From: Notospermus geniculatus
Lineage: Eukaryota > Nemertea > Pilidiophora > Heteronemertea > Lineidae
Assembly: GCA_002633025.1 (NCBI GenBank)
Contig: NMRB01000229.1
Span: 22,664-86,663, forward strand
Length of the DNA: 64,000 bases
Direction of reading: 5' to 3'
Shown: positions 63,691 through 64,000 of the stretch, piece by piece
Layout: each line of letters opens with the position of its first letter
Numbering within the stretch: the stretch's first letter is position 1
The notes under the pieces: model-generated
Databases searched by the model: none
What the model was told of the DNA's origin: nothing
What the model saw: the letters and a program-made list of their open reading frames with translations, nothing else
Made by a program: the position numbers and the translations under genes

Positions 63691-64000
63691 CGCACCCCCT
63701 TCGGTTTACTCGCTCTCCACAACTGCTTAACTTCGTAAGATTCGCCGCGTTAGGTCAACAGGTGGCGCTGAGAGAGTCGACCAATGAGAGCACCGAGCAA
63801 CCGGTAACCAAGCTGGCCTGAGCGGTTCGTAGCCATGGTAGCACAAGAACATCCGTTGCCAACGGGCCAAAGAGTTCTGAAAGCAGCGTGCTGATAGGCT
63901 GTAAAACTCGCGCCAGGCCCTGACGCCATCTGTTGACCAAACGCGGCGACTTCCACGAAGTAAACCATTTGTGGAGAGCGAGTAAACCGAAGGGGGCGCG
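63691..64000. mobile_element. TIR element at the right edge
   Basis: CGCACCCCCTTCGGTTTACT, then CGCTCTCCACAA, is the inverse of 63969-64000. The last base of the window may be its end. Interior frames lack stops by chance only. Confidence 0.75.

Noticed and set aside
63750-63968. Minus-strand frame of 72 codons near the right edge
   Set aside because: Lies wholly inside a non-coding TIR element.

Overview
This is a eukaryotic nuclear window, most likely from a marine invertebrate. The reasons are phase-1 complement-control (sushi/CCP) exons separated by kilobase introns, tyrosine-recombinase and Penelope-like retroelements, and an extreme density of small inverted-repeat transposons. Frequent TAGGCCTA-type words and AGCTCACCTGTGAGCT repeats fit an echinoderm, hemichordate, cephalochordate or lophotrochozoan, but I cannot fix the phylum. 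There are no bacterial-type operons, CRISPR arrays or rRNA genes.

1-18.7 kb, plus strand: part of one multi-exon gene. Five clear CCP-type exons (1369-1548, 4109-4225, 11660-11875, 12486-12680, 18572-18739), one CCP exon with an unclear 3' end (16311-16573) and one Ig-like exon (6920-7318) have matching phase-1 junctions wherever both ends can be read. This suggests a secreted or surface recognition protein assembled from modules. Start and end lie outside what can be read. The introns are packed with MITEs, some nested three deep (14.0-15.7 kb).

18.8-22.4 kb: a large inverted-repeat (foldback) structure and AT-rich sequence. 22.4-29.1 kb: a tandem head-to-tail Penelope-like element (PLE) array with one broken and one intact reverse transcriptase/GIY-YIG ORF, each preceded by a hammerhead-ribozyme-like motif. 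29.1-30.9 kb: a LINE endonuclease fragment, an unidentified open frame followed by two histone-3'-end-like hairpins, and an uncertain minus-strand frame.

30,966-39,216: a complete minus-strand Ty3/gypsy-type LTR retrotransposon with 222-bp LTRs differing at one base, a 4-bp target duplication, a polypurine tract and a primer-binding site. Its pol has lost the central integrase and has frame breaks, and the RT active-site box reads HHDD. 39.2-40.4 kb: a YY1/CRE-like motif cluster, a MITE and a second LINE fragment. 40,380-46,484: a DIRS-type element (gag, RT-RNase H-methyltransferase-like, tyrosine recombinase) with terminal inverted repeats and an internal complementary region. It sits inside an older foldback element and is itself interrupted by a 0.6-kb TIR element.

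46.7-49.6 kb: two tandem-repeat fields (about 147-bp and about 130-bp units), the second split by a Mutator-like MITE with a 9-bp target duplication. 49.6-64 kb: no convincing gene; it holds many MITEs, tRNA-like fragments, an ancient AGCTCACC repeat with about 148-bp subunits, a 0.4-kb inverted-arm pair, a 505-bp assembly gap and a final TIR element.
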